Below are positions 1-8,602 of a stretch of DNA of 64,000 bases, one piece after another; within the stretch, counting starts at the first letter, position 1; the number at the start of each line of letters is the position of its first letter. The stretch lies in NCBI RefSeq assembly GCF_900114375.1, contig NZ_FOSV01000019.1:36033-100032 (forward strand). Reading direction: 5' to 3'. The DNA is from Methylorubrum salsuginis. Its GTDB lineage: Bacteria; Pseudomonadota; Alphaproteobacteria; Rhizobiales; Beijerinckiaceae. The position numbers and the translations under genes were made by a program. The notes under the pieces were generated by a model. That model had not been told where the DNA came from, searched no databases, and worked only from the letters and a program-made list of their open reading frames with translations.

Positions 1-82
1 GAGGCCGTCCGTTGCCTGCATATAGGCCGGGCCGCGCCCGCGTGCATCCGGCGCGGCGCCGCATCCTCCCTGCGCCGGAATC

Positions 83-1945
83 CTACGTCTTCTTGGGCGC
101 CGGGTTGTCCGCAGCGGCGGGAGCGTCCTTCGGCAGGACGAAGATCTGGCCGGGATAGATCAGGTCGGGATCGCGGATCTGGTCCTGGTTGGCGTCGTAG
201 ATGACCGTGTAGCGGTTGCCCTTGCCGTAGGTCCGCCGGCTGATCTGCCACAGGCTGTCGCCGCGGGTGATGCGCGCCGTGCTGATCTCGGGCACGAACA
301 CGGTGCCGGCCCTTTGGCCCGGCGCCTCCGCCGTCCGCCCGGCCTCCGGCAGCTTGGGCGCGAGTGCCGCCGCGGCGGCGCCGTCGGCGGCCGGGTTCGG
401 CGTGCCGATGCCGGTGCCGGCCGCGACGGAGGGCGTGCCGGGCGCCACCGTGCCGGGGGAGGGCGCGGCGGGCGGCGGAGCGATGGCCGGATCGCCCGCG
501 AGGCTCGGTGCGGTCCGGGTCTCGGGCATGGGCGAAGCCTTGGCGGGGGCGGACGCGCTCGGGGCCGTCCGACCCGCATCGGTCTCGGCCGGGCGCGGGT
601 CGGGCCGCTTGGCCTGAGGTGGCGTTTGATCCATCGGCGATGCGCCGGCCTGCGTCTCGGACGTCTTCGGGCTCGCGGGCTTCACGTCCGGCTTGGCGGC
701 GCTCGGCCCTGTCTTCGGCTCGTTGGCTGCGTCGGTCGGCGCCTTCGCCGAAGGCGTGGCGACTTCGGCCGCCGGCTTGCGATCCGCAGGCTTGCTCTCG
801 GTGCGTTTGCCCTCGCCGTTCTTCCGGGGGGCGGGTGCTTCCGCGGCGGGCTTCTCGGCAGCCGCGACCCGCGCTGTGCTCTCCGGATAGGTGAAGGCGA
901 CTTCGGCGCGGCGGCGCACCTTGCCACCCGCCGGATCGACCGAATCGACACGGACCTGATAACTGCCCGGCCGCACGCCGCGGCCGATGGTGAAGGCGAT
1001 CCGCCCGTCCGCCCCGGTGCGCCCGGAGGCCACCAGGGTGTCGTTGAGGTAAAGCCGCAGGGTGCTGTCGGCGGGGGCCTGCGCCGTCACGTCGAGGCGC
1101 CCGCCGTCCTGGGCGTCGATGCTGACGATCCGCGGCGCCGACTCGGCCGCGCCGGAGGCCGGCTGATCCTGGTTCGCCGACGGTCGCGCCGCCTCTCGAA
1201 TCGGCGCAGCCGCGTCCGCCGCGTCCCCCTCGCCGCGGACCGGCGCCTTCCGGTCGGCCGCCTTGGTCCCGTCGGAGGACGGGCCGGGTGCAGCCTTGCC
1301 GGACGATTCCGCGAAGGCGGTGGCGGGGCGGCCCGTGCCGGCCTCCGGCGCGTCGGGCTGGGACAGCACCCGCGTCGGCGCGTCGGGGGCGGAGAGGGCG
1401 ATCAGCGGCTTGGTGCCGCGCTTTTCCGAGACGACGACGGTGACGCTCTCGCGGCCGGGGAGGGGCTTGCCGTCCGGGGCGACGGCCCGCAGGGCGATCT
1501 CGCTCGATCCGGTGGGCAGGTCCGGCGGCGTCAGGGCGAACTGGCCCGCCGCGTCGGCGGTGACGCTGGCGAAGGCCTTGCCGTCGCGCAGCAGTTCGAC
1601 CTTCGCGTTCGGCACGGTGCGCCCGGCGACGACGCTCGCACCGTCCGGCTCGACGCGGACGATGTCGAAGGTCGGAGCACCGTCCGCATCCGTCGGAGCG
1701 GCCTCCTGCGGCCGGGCGGCATCCGGGCCGGCACCGGGGGTTTTTCCTTGCGGCGGCGGCGTGAGAGCGGCAAGAGGAGCAGCCTTGTCCGATCCCGCGG
1801 GCGCCTCCGCCGGAGGCTCGGAGGAGCCGCCCGTCGCGTTGCGCTTGAGGAGTTCTCCCGTTCCGAACAGCGCGACGACCATGGCGAAGCCGCCGAGCAG
1901 GCCCGCAACCGCGAGCACGATGCCTCGCCGCACCTCAGCCCTCAT
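83..1945 (-). CDS. LysM-domain, Ig-like-repeat envelope protein
   Basis: A 620-residue protein with one N-terminal membrane segment (about residues 8-30) and no cleavage site seen, so it is probably anchored with its bulk in the periplasm. Two bacterial Ig-like modules (about 92-170 and 272-352) are followed by a long Pro/Ala/Lys-rich linker (355-550) and a single C-terminal LysM domain (about 557-603, beginning ITRGDSLWQIS). LysM binds peptidoglycan, so a cell-wall-binding scaffold is likely; no catalytic domain is visible. The ATG start lies right before the membrane segment. It is divergent from the LOG gene. Confidence 0.85.
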   Translation of the reverse strand: MRAEVRRGIVLAVAGLLGGFAMVVALFGTGELLKRNATGGSSEPPAEAPAGSDKAAPLAALTPPPQGKTPGAGPDAARPQEAAPTDADGAPTFDIVRVEPDGASVVAGRTVPNAKVELLRDGKAFASVTADAAGQFALTPPDLPTGSSEIALRAVAPDGKPLPGRESVTVVVSEKRGTKPLIALSAPDAPTRVLSQPDAPEAGTGRPATAFAESSGKAAPGPSSDGTKAADRKAPVRGEGDAADAAAPIREAARPSANQDQPASGAAESAPRIVSIDAQDGGRLDVTAQAPADSTLRLYLNDTLVASGRTGADGRIAFTIGRGVRPGSYQVRVDSVDPAGGKVRRRAEVAFTYPESTARVAAAEKPAAEAPAPRKNGEGKRTESKPADRKPAAEVATPSAKAPTDAANEPKTGPSAAKPDVKPASPKTSETQAGASPMDQTPPQAKRPDPRPAETDAGRTAPSASAPAKASPMPETRTAPSLAGDPAIAPPPAAPSPGTVAPGTPSVAAGTGIGTPNPAADGAAAAALAPKLPEAGRTAEAPGQRAGTVFVPEISTARITRGDSLWQISRRTYGKGNRYTVIYDANQDQIRDPDLIYPGQIFVLPKDAPAAADNPAPKKT

Positions 1946-2170
1946 GGATCACAGACTCCCGCTCATCCGCAGCGTCGCGGGTTGGCCGAGGGCCTGCGCC
2001 CGTCGCAGCACCGCCCGCACCGCCGTCGACGACCCGTCCACATGCCGTGACACCTTATCGAACATGAGAAGAACGCCAAAGCTCGAACCCGCGCGCCGGC
2101 CGGATTCGCGTGGTTACTCAGCACTTTTCCGTGGGCATGACCGGGCCGCGCGCCGGCCGGGAGGGGTCTG

Positions 2171-2773
2171 ATGCAGCGTCTCACCTCGGTCTGCGTCTAT
2201 TGCGGCTCTGGCTTCGGCGGCGATCCCGCCTTCACCGAGGCCGCCCGGACGCTCGGCGCCGCTCTCGGCCACGCGGGCATCCGACTCGTCTATGGCGGCG
2301 GCAATGTCGGCCTCATGGGCACCGTGGCGCAGGCGGCGCTGGATGCCGGCGGCCATGTCACCGGCATCATCCCGGACTTCCTGAAGTCGCGCGAGCGCAT
2401 GCTCGACGCGATTCAGGAGACCATCGTGGTCTCCGACATGCACACCCGCAAGAAGCTGATGTTCGACCGCGCCGACGCCTTCGTCGCGCTGCCCGGCGGC
2501 ATCGGCACGCTGGAGGAGTTGGTGGAGCAGATGACCTGGGCGCAGCTCGGCCAGCACGCCAAGCCGATCCTGCTCCTGTCGGTGAACGGCTTCTGGGATC
2601 CGCTCATCACCCTGCTCGACCACATGCGCGGCCTCGGCTTCATCCGCGAGGGCCTCGACCTCAACTACATCGTGGGGAACGATCCGGCCGCGGCGGTGGA
2701 GCTGTTGCGCAGGGCGCTCGCCGAGGCCGAGCCCGCTCCGCAATCCGATGCCCTGATCGCCAAGCGCTTCTGA
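2171..2773 (+). CDS. LOG family protein (TIGR00730; putative nucleotide 5'-monophosphate phosphoribohydrolase)
   Basis: A 200-residue Rossmann-fold protein of the lysine-decarboxylase-like/LOG family. The nucleotide-binding loop GGGNVGLMG lies near residue 45 and the family signature PGGIGTLEE near residue 110. LOG enzymes release free bases from cytokinin riboside monophosphates or related nucleotides; the substrate here cannot be read from sequence. Length is normal for the family. The stop is followed 10 bases later by the next gene, so the two are probably co-transcribed. Confidence 0.88.
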   Translation: MQRLTSVCVYCGSGFGGDPAFTEAARTLGAALGHAGIRLVYGGGNVGLMGTVAQAALDAGGHVTGIIPDFLKSRERMLDAIQETIVVSDMHTRKKLMFDRADAFVALPGGIGTLEELVEQMTWAQLGQHAKPILLLSVNGFWDPLITLLDHMRGLGFIREGLDLNYIVGNDPAAAVELLRRALAEAEPAPQSDALIAKRF

Positions 2774-2783
2774 GCCCGGCCCC

Positions 2784-3569
2784 ATGGACGCGACCGACCA
2801 GACGCTGTTCGGCCCGCATAAGGGCCTGCATTACGAGCAATTCCTCGCCCGCCTGTCGCGGAATGCGGCGGTGGAGCGCTACCTCGAGATCGGCGTCGCC
2901 CGCGGCGCCGTGTTCGCGCAGGTCGCCTGCCGCCACGGCATCGGAGTGGACCCGGAATTCACGCTCACGGCCAACATCGCGGCCAACAAGACACGTGTGT
3001 CGCTCTATCAGGTGATGAGCGACGTGTTCTTCCGGCATCTGCGCCTGCGCCGCGATCTCGGCGGTCGCATCGACCTCGCGTTCCTCGACGGCATGCACCT
3101 GTTCGAGTTCCTGCTGCGCGACGTGATGAACACCGAGGCGATCAGCCGGCGCGATTCGATCCTCTGCCTGCACGATTGCCTGCCCCTCGCCGCGCCGATG
3201 GCCGAGCGCGATCCGATGCGGGCGCAAGCGCGCAGCCAGGGCACCCCTTACGCAAACTGGTGGACCGGCGATGTCTGGAAGGTGGTGCCGATCCTGGCCA
3301 AGTACCGGCCCGACCTGACCGTCATGCTGGTCGATGCCGCCCCCACCGGCCTCGTGGTGATCACCGGGCTCGATCCGTCGTCGAAGGTGCTCAAGAAGAA
3401 CTACGACGCGATCGTCCGCGCGTTTTCGGAGATGCCGAACGACGCCGACGGCATCGCCCGGATGTACGCCGCCCATACCCTGGTGCCCGCCGAGGAGGCC
3501 CTCCGGCGGCTTAGCGGCCGGTCGTATCGGCACGGGCGCGGCGGTTTCCTGAGGCGCCTCGTCGGCTGA
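2784..3569 (+). CDS. class I SAM-dependent methyltransferase-like protein
   Basis: A 261-residue soluble protein. The N-terminal part resembles the Methyltransf_24 fold: YLEIGVARGAVF (residues 30-41) occupies the SAM-binding glycine loop, and IDLAFLDGMHLFEF (about 94-107) matches the acidic-loop motif IDGxHxY typical of that family. No substrate can be assigned. It follows the LOG gene by 10 bases and ends at a shared terminator, so it forms a two-gene unit. Calling it a methyltransferase is inference from fold motifs only. Confidence 0.65.
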   Translation: MDATDQTLFGPHKGLHYEQFLARLSRNAAVERYLEIGVARGAVFAQVACRHGIGVDPEFTLTANIAANKTRVSLYQVMSDVFFRHLRLRRDLGGRIDLAFLDGMHLFEFLLRDVMNTEAISRRDSILCLHDCLPLAAPMAERDPMRAQARSQGTPYANWWTGDVWKVVPILAKYRPDLTVMLVDAAPTGLVVITGLDPSSKVLKKNYDAIVRAFSEMPNDADGIARMYAAHTLVPAEEALRRLSGRSYRHGRGGFLRRLVG

Positions 3570-3592
3570 GAGGTCACCACAGCCCCAACGAG

Positions 3593-3620
3593 AAAGGGCC
3601 GCCCCGAGGGGCGGCCCTTT
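3593..3620. terminator. bidirectional intrinsic terminator between methyltransferase and rpsD
   Basis: A perfect 13-bp inverted repeat (AAAGGGCCGCCCC / GGGGCGGCCCTTT) with a 2-base loop sits between two convergent genes. The A/T edges give short U-runs on both strands, so it can serve the methyltransferase gene on the plus strand and rpsD on the minus strand. Confidence 0.85.
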
Positions 3621-3647
3621 CCGTATCCGGACGAGGCCCGGAGCGAA

Positions 3648-4265
3648 TTAGCGCGAGTAGAACTCGACCACGAGGTTCGGTTCCATCTGGACCGGGTAGG
3701 GCACCTCGGACAGGCCGGGGATGCGGGTCACGCGGGCGGTCATCTTCTGATGATCGACCTCGATGTAGTCCGGCACGTCGCGCTCGGAGAGCTGCGAGGC
3801 CACGACGACGATCTCGAGCTGGCGGGAGGCTTCCTTCACCTCGATCAGGTCGCCGACCTTGACCTGGTAGCTCGGGATGTTGACCCGGCGACCGTTGACC
3901 TTGACGTGGCCGTGGTTGACGAACTGGCGCGCGGCGAACGGGGTCGCGACGAACTTCGAGCGGTACACCACCGCGTCGAGGCGGCGCTCCAGCAGGCCGA
4001 TCAGGTTCTCGCCCGAGTCGCCACGCAGGCGGATCGCCTCGGCGTAATAGCGACGGAACTGCTTCTCGGTGATGTTGCCGTAATAGCCCTTGAGCTTCTG
4101 CTTGGCGCGCAGCTGCGTGCCGAAGTCGCTCATCTTGCCCTTGCGGCGCTGGCCGTGCTGGCCGGGGCCGTACTCGCGGCGGTTCACGGGGCTCTTCGGG
4201 CGGCCCCAGATGTTCTGGCCCATGCGGCGATCGAGCTTGTGCTTCGCCTGGACGCGTTTGGACAT
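3648..4265 (-). CDS. rpsD: 30S ribosomal protein S4
   Basis: A 205-residue protein colinear with bacterial S4: the N-terminal S4 domain (1-95; begins MSKRVQAKHKLDRRMGQN), then the S4 RNA-binding domain (about 95-160, including LERRLDAVVYRSKFVATPF and the VNGRRVNIPSY loop). S4 nucleates 30S assembly on 16S rRNA and often autoregulates translation. It is monocistronic here, as in many alphaproteobacteria, rather than in the alpha operon with rpoA. Confidence 0.98.
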   Translation of the reverse strand: MSKRVQAKHKLDRRMGQNIWGRPKSPVNRREYGPGQHGQRRKGKMSDFGTQLRAKQKLKGYYGNITEKQFRRYYAEAIRLRGDSGENLIGLLERRLDAVVYRSKFVATPFAARQFVNHGHVKVNGRRVNIPSYQVKVGDLIEVKEASRQLEIVVVASQLSERDVPDYIEVDHQKMTARVTRIPGLSEVPYPVQMEPNLVVEFYSR

Positions 4266-4382
4266 TCGCTGTTCCTCTGGAACAAGACTTTGAGGAACGC
4301 GCCCTCCTTTCCCTCATCGCGGCCGGAGCCTTCGAGGGCGACAGAGCGGACGTTGCCGCTCGCGGGTGCGCATGAAAACGAC

Positions 4383-4405
4383 GCGGGGCCCCGCTGAGGA
4401 GCCCC
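4383..4405 (-). promoter_or_regulatory. leader hairpin upstream of rpsD
   Basis: On the minus strand a 9-bp GC stem (CGGGGCTCC / GGGGCCCCG, one G-U pair) with a 5-base loop is followed by CGTCGTTTT. It lies just downstream of a predicted promoter and about 120 bases before the rpsD start. It could be a leaky terminator or attenuator in the S4 leader; function is inferred from position only. Confidence 0.4.
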
Positions 4406-4417
4406 GTTCGTGACGGC

Positions 4418-4446
4418 CTGCTAGACCAGATGGGTCCTGGCGTCAA
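4418..4446 (-). promoter_or_regulatory. putative housekeeping-sigma promoter of rpsD
   Basis: TTGACG (minus strand, 4446-4441), a 17-base spacer, then TAGCAG (4423-4418). This is the best -35/-10 pair in the gap between rpsD and the divergent transglycosylase gene and is correctly oriented for rpsD. Confidence 0.5.
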
Positions 4447-4557
4447 TTCCGGCGTGTCACCGGATCGTCAGGGACGAGACATCGTCACGCTTCGTTAACC
4501 CTCGTATCGCCTGAATCGCGCCCAAAGATTCATCCGTTACCCGGAGAACGCCCGACC

Positions 4558-5754
4558 ATGCCGACGCCGACAGCCCGCGCCAGCCTGATCGCCCTCACCC
4601 TCGCCGCAGGTCTGTCCGCCGTTCCGGCGCGGGCCGATTTCCAGTCCTGCCTTGCCGGCATCCAGGCGCAGGCGGCGGGAGCCGGCGTCTCGGCCCAGAC
4701 GTTCCGGGCGGCGACCAGCGGGATCGCTTACGACGACAAGGTGATCGAGCTGTCCCAGGCGCAGCCCGAGTTCAAGACGCCGATCTGGGACTACATGTCG
4801 GCGCTGGTCGACGAGGAACGGGTCGAGGACGGGCGCGCGGCGATGCGCCAGCACGCCCAGGCGCTCGCCAACGCCGAGGCCCGCTACGGCGTCGATCGCC
4901 ACACCATCGCCGCCGTGTGGGGCGTCGAGTCGAATTTCGGCAAGAACCTCGGCAAGATGCCGCTGGTCCAGTCGCTGGCCACGCTCGCCTGCTCGGGCAA
5001 CCGCCGCCGCGACTTCTTTCGCGGTGAACTCATCGCCACCCTGAAGATCATCGAGCGGGGCGACATCGAGGCCTCGCGGCTGACCGGCTCCTGGGCCGGC
5101 GCCTTCGGCCAGACCCAGTTCATGCCGACCACCTACCAGCGCCTGGCCGTCGACGGCGACGGCGACGGGCGGCGCGATGTGGTCGATTCGGTGGCCGATG
5201 CGGTGGCCTCGACCGCCAACTTCCTGCGGGTCGCCAAATGGTCGAACGGCCAACCCTGGGGCTACGAGGTGAAGCTGCCGCGCGGCTTTAACGTCGGGGC
5301 GGCGGGCCGCAAGAACAAGCACGCCGTCGGCCATTGGGCCTCGCTCGGCGTCACCCGCATCGACGGACGCCCGCTGACCGGCGAGGGCCCCGCCGGCATC
5401 ATTGCGCCCGCCGGCATCGACGGCCCGGCCTTCCTCGTCACGAAGAACTTCGACGCGATCTACTCCTACAACGCCGCCGAATCCTACGGGCTGGCCATCG
5501 CTGTCCTGTCCGACCGCCTGCGCGGGCGCCCCGGCGTCCAGGCCGACTGGCCGACCGACGATCCGCCGCTGTCGCGGGCCGAGCGCCGCGACCTGCAATC
5601 GCGCCTGATCGCCCGCGGCTACGATGTCGGCGAGCCGGACGGCAAGGTCGGCTCGAAGACCCGCGAGGCGATCAAGGACATCGAGCGCCAGCTCGGCATG
5701 CCGGCCACCGGCCGACCGGGCGGCAAGGTGCTGGCGGCGCTCCGGCGGGGGTGA
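4558..5754 (+). CDS. lytic murein transglycosylase, MltB/SltB type with C-terminal peptidoglycan-binding domain
   Basis: A 398-residue exported protein. The signal peptide (about 1-26) ends with ARA. The SLT_2 domain (about 28-320) carries AAVWGVESNFGKN, with catalytic Glu near residue 124, and the downstream GAFGQTQFMPTTY and VDGDGDGRRD motifs of the MltB family. A PG_binding_1 domain (about 340-395) contains LQSRLIARGYDVGEPDGKVG. The enzyme cleaves the glycan strand to 1,6-anhydro products in the periplasm. It stands alone between rpsD and rplS; no lipobox is seen, so it is probably soluble rather than a lipoprotein. Confidence 0.93.
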   Translation: MPTPTARASLIALTLAAGLSAVPARADFQSCLAGIQAQAAGAGVSAQTFRAATSGIAYDDKVIELSQAQPEFKTPIWDYMSALVDEERVEDGRAAMRQHAQALANAEARYGVDRHTIAAVWGVESNFGKNLGKMPLVQSLATLACSGNRRRDFFRGELIATLKIIERGDIEASRLTGSWAGAFGQTQFMPTTYQRLAVDGDGDGRRDVVDSVADAVASTANFLRVAKWSNGQPWGYEVKLPRGFNVGAAGRKNKHAVGHWASLGVTRIDGRPLTGEGPAGIIAPAGIDGPAFLVTKNFDAIYSYNAAESYGLAIAVLSDRLRGRPGVQADWPTDDPPLSRAERRDLQSRLIARGYDVGEPDGKVGSKTREAIKDIERQLGMPATGRPGGKVLAALRRG

Positions 5755-5810
5755 CGGTGCCGGCGGCCCCGCCGCCCCGGCACTCGGAAATAATGATGCG
5801 AAAACAGACG

Positions 5811-5854
5811 CCCATCCCACCGTGACGGATCCGATATCCGTCACGGTGGGATGG
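5811..5854. terminator. long near-perfect inverted repeat downstream of the transglycosylase gene
   Basis: Two arms of 20 bases (5811-5830 and 5836-5855) pair at 19 positions around a 5-base loop CCGAT. There is no T-run on the plus strand, but on the minus strand the hairpin is followed by GTCTGTTTTCGC. It probably limits read-through between the two convergent genes; a REP-like origin is also possible. Confidence 0.6.
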
Positions 5855-5876
5855 CGCGCTGCCTCGTGCCGGAAAT

Positions 5877-5915
5877 GAAGAAGCCCGCCCCGAGCATCTC
5901 GGAGCGGGCTTCTTC
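5877..5915 (-). terminator. rplS terminator
   Basis: A 12-bp stem (GAAGAAGCCCGC / GCGGGCTTCTTC), extended by CCGAG/CTCGG after one mismatch, lies 46 bases downstream of the rplS stop on the minus strand and is followed by ATTTCC. It is typical of ribosomal-protein gene terminators. Confidence 0.75.
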
Positions 5916-5961
5916 GGTCACGGACGGCTCCCGCTGGCGCGGGAGCCGTATTCCGATCGAA

Positions 5962-6399
5962 TCACTCGGCGGCGGCAGGCGCCTTCTTCTCGGCCTTGCC
6001 GGCCTTGTCGGCGCGGTCGTTGCGCTCGACGATACGGGCGGACTTACCGCGGCGGTCGCGCAGGTAGTAAAGCTTGGCGCGACGGACCTTGCCGCGACGG
6101 ACCACCTTGATCGAATCGATCATCGGGGAGTGCACGGGGAACACGCGCTCCACGCCCTCGCCGTAGGAGATCTTGCGGACGGTGAAGTTCTCGTTGAGGC
6201 CGCCGCCGGCGCGGGCGATGCAGACACCCTCATAGGCCTGGACGCGGGTGCGCTCGCCTTCCTTCACGCGGACGTTCACGATCACGGTGTCGCCCGGCTC
6301 GAAATCCGGGATGGTCTTGTTGAGACGGGCGATCTCTTCCCGCTCGAGCTGCTCGATGACGTTCATGGTAAACTCCGGCCGTTGCGCCCCACCGGTCAA
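5962..6399 (-). CDS. rplS: 50S ribosomal protein L19
   Basis: A 145-residue protein with the full L19 fold in residues 1-118 (FEPGDTVIVNVRVKEGERTR near 33; GEGVERVFPVHSP near 82; RGKVRRAKLYYLR near 102) and a Lys/Ala-rich tail common in alphaproteobacteria. L19 sits at the 30S-50S interface. The usual trmD/rimM neighbours are absent; the gene stands alone with its own terminator. Confidence 0.97.
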   Translation of the reverse strand: MTGGAQRPEFTMNVIEQLEREEIARLNKTIPDFEPGDTVIVNVRVKEGERTRVQAYEGVCIARAGGGLNENFTVRKISYGEGVERVFPVHSPMIDSIKVVRRGKVRRAKLYYLRDRRGKSARIVERNDRADKAGKAEKKAPAAAE

Positions 6400-6446
6400 G
6401 GCCGGGCGTCAGGATTTCGGCATCCTGTTGTGAGTTGGGCCGCCGT

Positions 6447-6983
6447 CTAACCGATGTCGGCCGTGTTGTCGATGGCCTCCTCCGGCGCCGCGCGCAGCCA
6501 GCGCTGCATGTGCGGGAAGGGCAAGGCGCCGCGGGCCTCCGCCGTCGCCCCGTCGTAGGTCAGCCCCATCCATTGCAGCAGGGGCAGGCCGGGGGCGGTG
6601 CCGGCGCCGAACAGCTCGGCGAACCACGTCGAGGCACCGCGATAGCCGCCCGCGTGAAACACCACCTCGGGGTCGAGCCGCAGATGCGTCAGCGCCGCCC
6701 AGGACCACGCGATGGCGGCGATCTCGTCGCCCATGTTCTGGCTGATGTCGAGGCTGCGCCGCGCCCGCACCGCCGGGGTCATCACCGCGATGTGGCCGGC
6801 CTCGTGCAGGAGGTCGCCCGGATAGGTCATGCGCGATTCGTCCACGAGCAGGCGCCTGCACTCGATGCGGATGCCCGGAACGAAGCAGCGCCCCGGCAGG
6901 TCGGCGGGCTCGACCGGGATGCCGATGCCGCACAGGAAGGCGGCGATGCGCGCGGTCTGCGGATCGGCAAAGGCGGTATCCAT
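6447..6983 (-). CDS. hypothetical protein with HEAGH (HExxH-type) motif
   Basis: A 178-residue protein if started at the ATG giving MDTAFADPQTAR; the frame stays open for 89 codons upstream but that part looks non-coding. The motif LLHEAGHIAVM (about residue 60) has the HExxH spacing of zinc metallopeptidases. No signal peptide or membrane segment is evident, and the rest (WSWAALTHLRLDPEVVFH, GAGTAPGLPLLQWMGLT) is not a family I recognise. No clear ribosome-binding site precedes the chosen start. Peptidase activity is conjecture. Confidence 0.65.
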   Translation of the reverse strand: MDTAFADPQTARIAAFLCGIGIPVEPADLPGRCFVPGIRIECRRLLVDESRMTYPGDLLHEAGHIAVMTPAVRARRSLDISQNMGDEIAAIAWSWAALTHLRLDPEVVFHAGGYRGASTWFAELFGAGTAPGLPLLQWMGLTYDGATAEARGALPFPHMQRWLRAAPEEAIDNTADIG

Positions 6984-7170
6984 GGCGAATCGCGTCAGAG
7001 GAGCAGGAAGCCCATCCTGCAACCGCGATCGCCCGCGATCAACGCGGGGAGCGCGGTTGAGAATCCATGCGCCCCGGTCCACATGGAAAGCGGCAGCGGA
7101 CACTCCCAAAAAGCCCGCTGCCGTTCCCGGCCGGCCTTGAACCGGCGCCAGCGGACACGAGGATTTTTCC

Positions 7171-7740
7171 ATGTTCATCCAGACCGAAGCCACGCCGAAC
7201 CCCGCTACCCTGAAGTTCCTGCCCGGCCGCGTCGTGCTGCCCGAGGGCACCTTCGAGGCCCGCGACGCCGCCGGCGCCGAGCGCTCGCCGCTCGCCTCCG
7301 CCCTGTTCGCGGTGCCCGGCGTCTCCGGCGTCTATTTCGGGCACGACTTCATCTCGGTGACGAAGACCGAGGGCGTGAACGAGTGGCCGCAGGTGAAGCC
7401 CGCCGTGCTCGGCGCGATCATGGACCACTTCCAGTCCGGCCGCCCGGTGCTGGAAGCCGGCGCGGTGCTGGAGGAGGACGACACGGCGGACGAGTTCTAC
7501 GACGAGGCCGACCACGACACCGTCGTCACCATCAAGGACCTGCTGGAGACCCGCGTGCGCCCGGCGGTGGCGGGCGATGGCGGCGACATCACCTTCCGGG
7601 GGTTTCGCGACGGCATCGTCTATCTGGAGATGAAGGGCGCCTGCTCGGGCTGCCCGTCCTCCACCGCGACCCTGCGGCAGGGCGTCCAGAACCTGTTTCG
7701 CCACTTCCTCCCCTCGGTCCGCGAGGTTCAGGCGGTCTGA
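7171..7740 (+). CDS. Nfu-type iron-sulfur cluster scaffold/carrier protein
   Basis: A 189-residue protein with an N-terminal Nfu_N domain (1-88, starting MFIQTEATPNPATLKFLPG) and a C-terminal NifU domain (about 112-180) carrying the CxxC of GACSGCPSS. Such proteins accept Fe-S clusters from the SUF machinery and deliver them to apoproteins. The miaB-encoded enzyme, encoded 3.5 kb downstream, needs two 4Fe-4S clusters and is a plausible client. The ATG is preceded by a GA-rich stretch (ACGAGGA). It lies 181 bases before tsaB. Confidence 0.94.
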   Translation: MFIQTEATPNPATLKFLPGRVVLPEGTFEARDAAGAERSPLASALFAVPGVSGVYFGHDFISVTKTEGVNEWPQVKPAVLGAIMDHFQSGRPVLEAGAVLEEDDTADEFYDEADHDTVVTIKDLLETRVRPAVAGDGGDITFRGFRDGIVYLEMKGACSGCPSSTATLRQGVQNLFRHFLPSVREVQAV

Positions 7741-7921
7741 TCCGGCTGGCGCATCGGCAACACCCCCGCGGCTTCCTGGGGAGGCCGCGGCCGGACGCGC
7801 TGACGAGGCCGGGCTTTTCGGCTTAGAGTGAGCCGAACGGGACGCCGGCCGGCGTTCCGGTCAGGTTTCATGGAAAAACCGGCGGAGGGTCCCAAAAGCC
7901 CCCGTCGGCGGGTGTGACGGT

Positions 7922-8602
7922 TTGCGGATCCTTGCCATCGATACGGCGCTCGACGCCTGCGCCGCCTGCATCGCCACCGATGCGAGCGACGACCTGCTGG
8001 CCGAGGAATCGATGCCGCTCGATCGCGGCCATGCCGAGGCGCTGCTGCCGCTGATCGAGCGGGTGATGGCGCGGATCGACGGCGGCTTCGCCAGCCTGTC
8101 GCGGGTGGCCGTCACGGTCGGGCCGGGCAGCTATACCGGTCTGCGGGTCGGGCTGTCGGCGGCACGCGCCGTCGGGCTCGCCGCGGGCATCCCGGTCGTC
8201 GGCGTCACGACGCTCTCCGCCCTGTTGGCGCCGCAACTGGCCCTCGACGGCGAGGCACTGATCGCCGCCGCCATCGATGCGCGCCACGGCGCCGTCTATC
8301 TCCAGGCCATGAGCGTGGCCGAGGGCGTGGTGATCCCGCCGCAGCACGTGTCGCTGGCCGATGCCGTGGCCCTCCTCGGGCGCCGCCGCACGCTGATGAC
8401 CGGCACGGGTGCCGCGGTGCTCGCCGCCGCCGCCACGGAAGCCGGCCTGTCCGTCGAGGTCGCCGCCACCGGCGCGCCGCAGATCGCCTGGGTCGCCTCC
8501 CTCGGCCTCGTGGCCGACCCGGCGCAGGCCCTGCCGCGCCCCCTCTACCTTCGCGGGCCGGATGCCCGGCCGCAGGATCACGCCAGGATCGCGCGGGCAT
8601 GA
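7922..8602 (+). CDS. tsaB: tRNA threonylcarbamoyladenosine biosynthesis protein TsaB
   Basis: A 226-residue ASKHA-fold protein. It starts at a TTG giving MRILAIDTALDACAACI, the canonical TsaB N-terminus; no ATG is available nearby. The motif TVGPGSYTGLRVGLSAARA (about 60-78) is diagnostic. TsaB partners TsaD and TsaE to make t6A37 in ANN-decoding tRNAs. Its stop overlaps the rimI start as ATGA, so the two are translationally coupled. Confidence 0.95.
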   Translation: MRILAIDTALDACAACIATDASDDLLAEESMPLDRGHAEALLPLIERVMARIDGGFASLSRVAVTVGPGSYTGLRVGLSAARAVGLAAGIPVVGVTTLSALLAPQLALDGEALIAAAIDARHGAVYLQAMSVAEGVVIPPQHVSLADAVALLGRRRTLMTGTGAAVLAAAATEAGLSVEVAATGAPQIAWVASLGLVADPAQALPRPLYLRGPDARPQDHARIARA

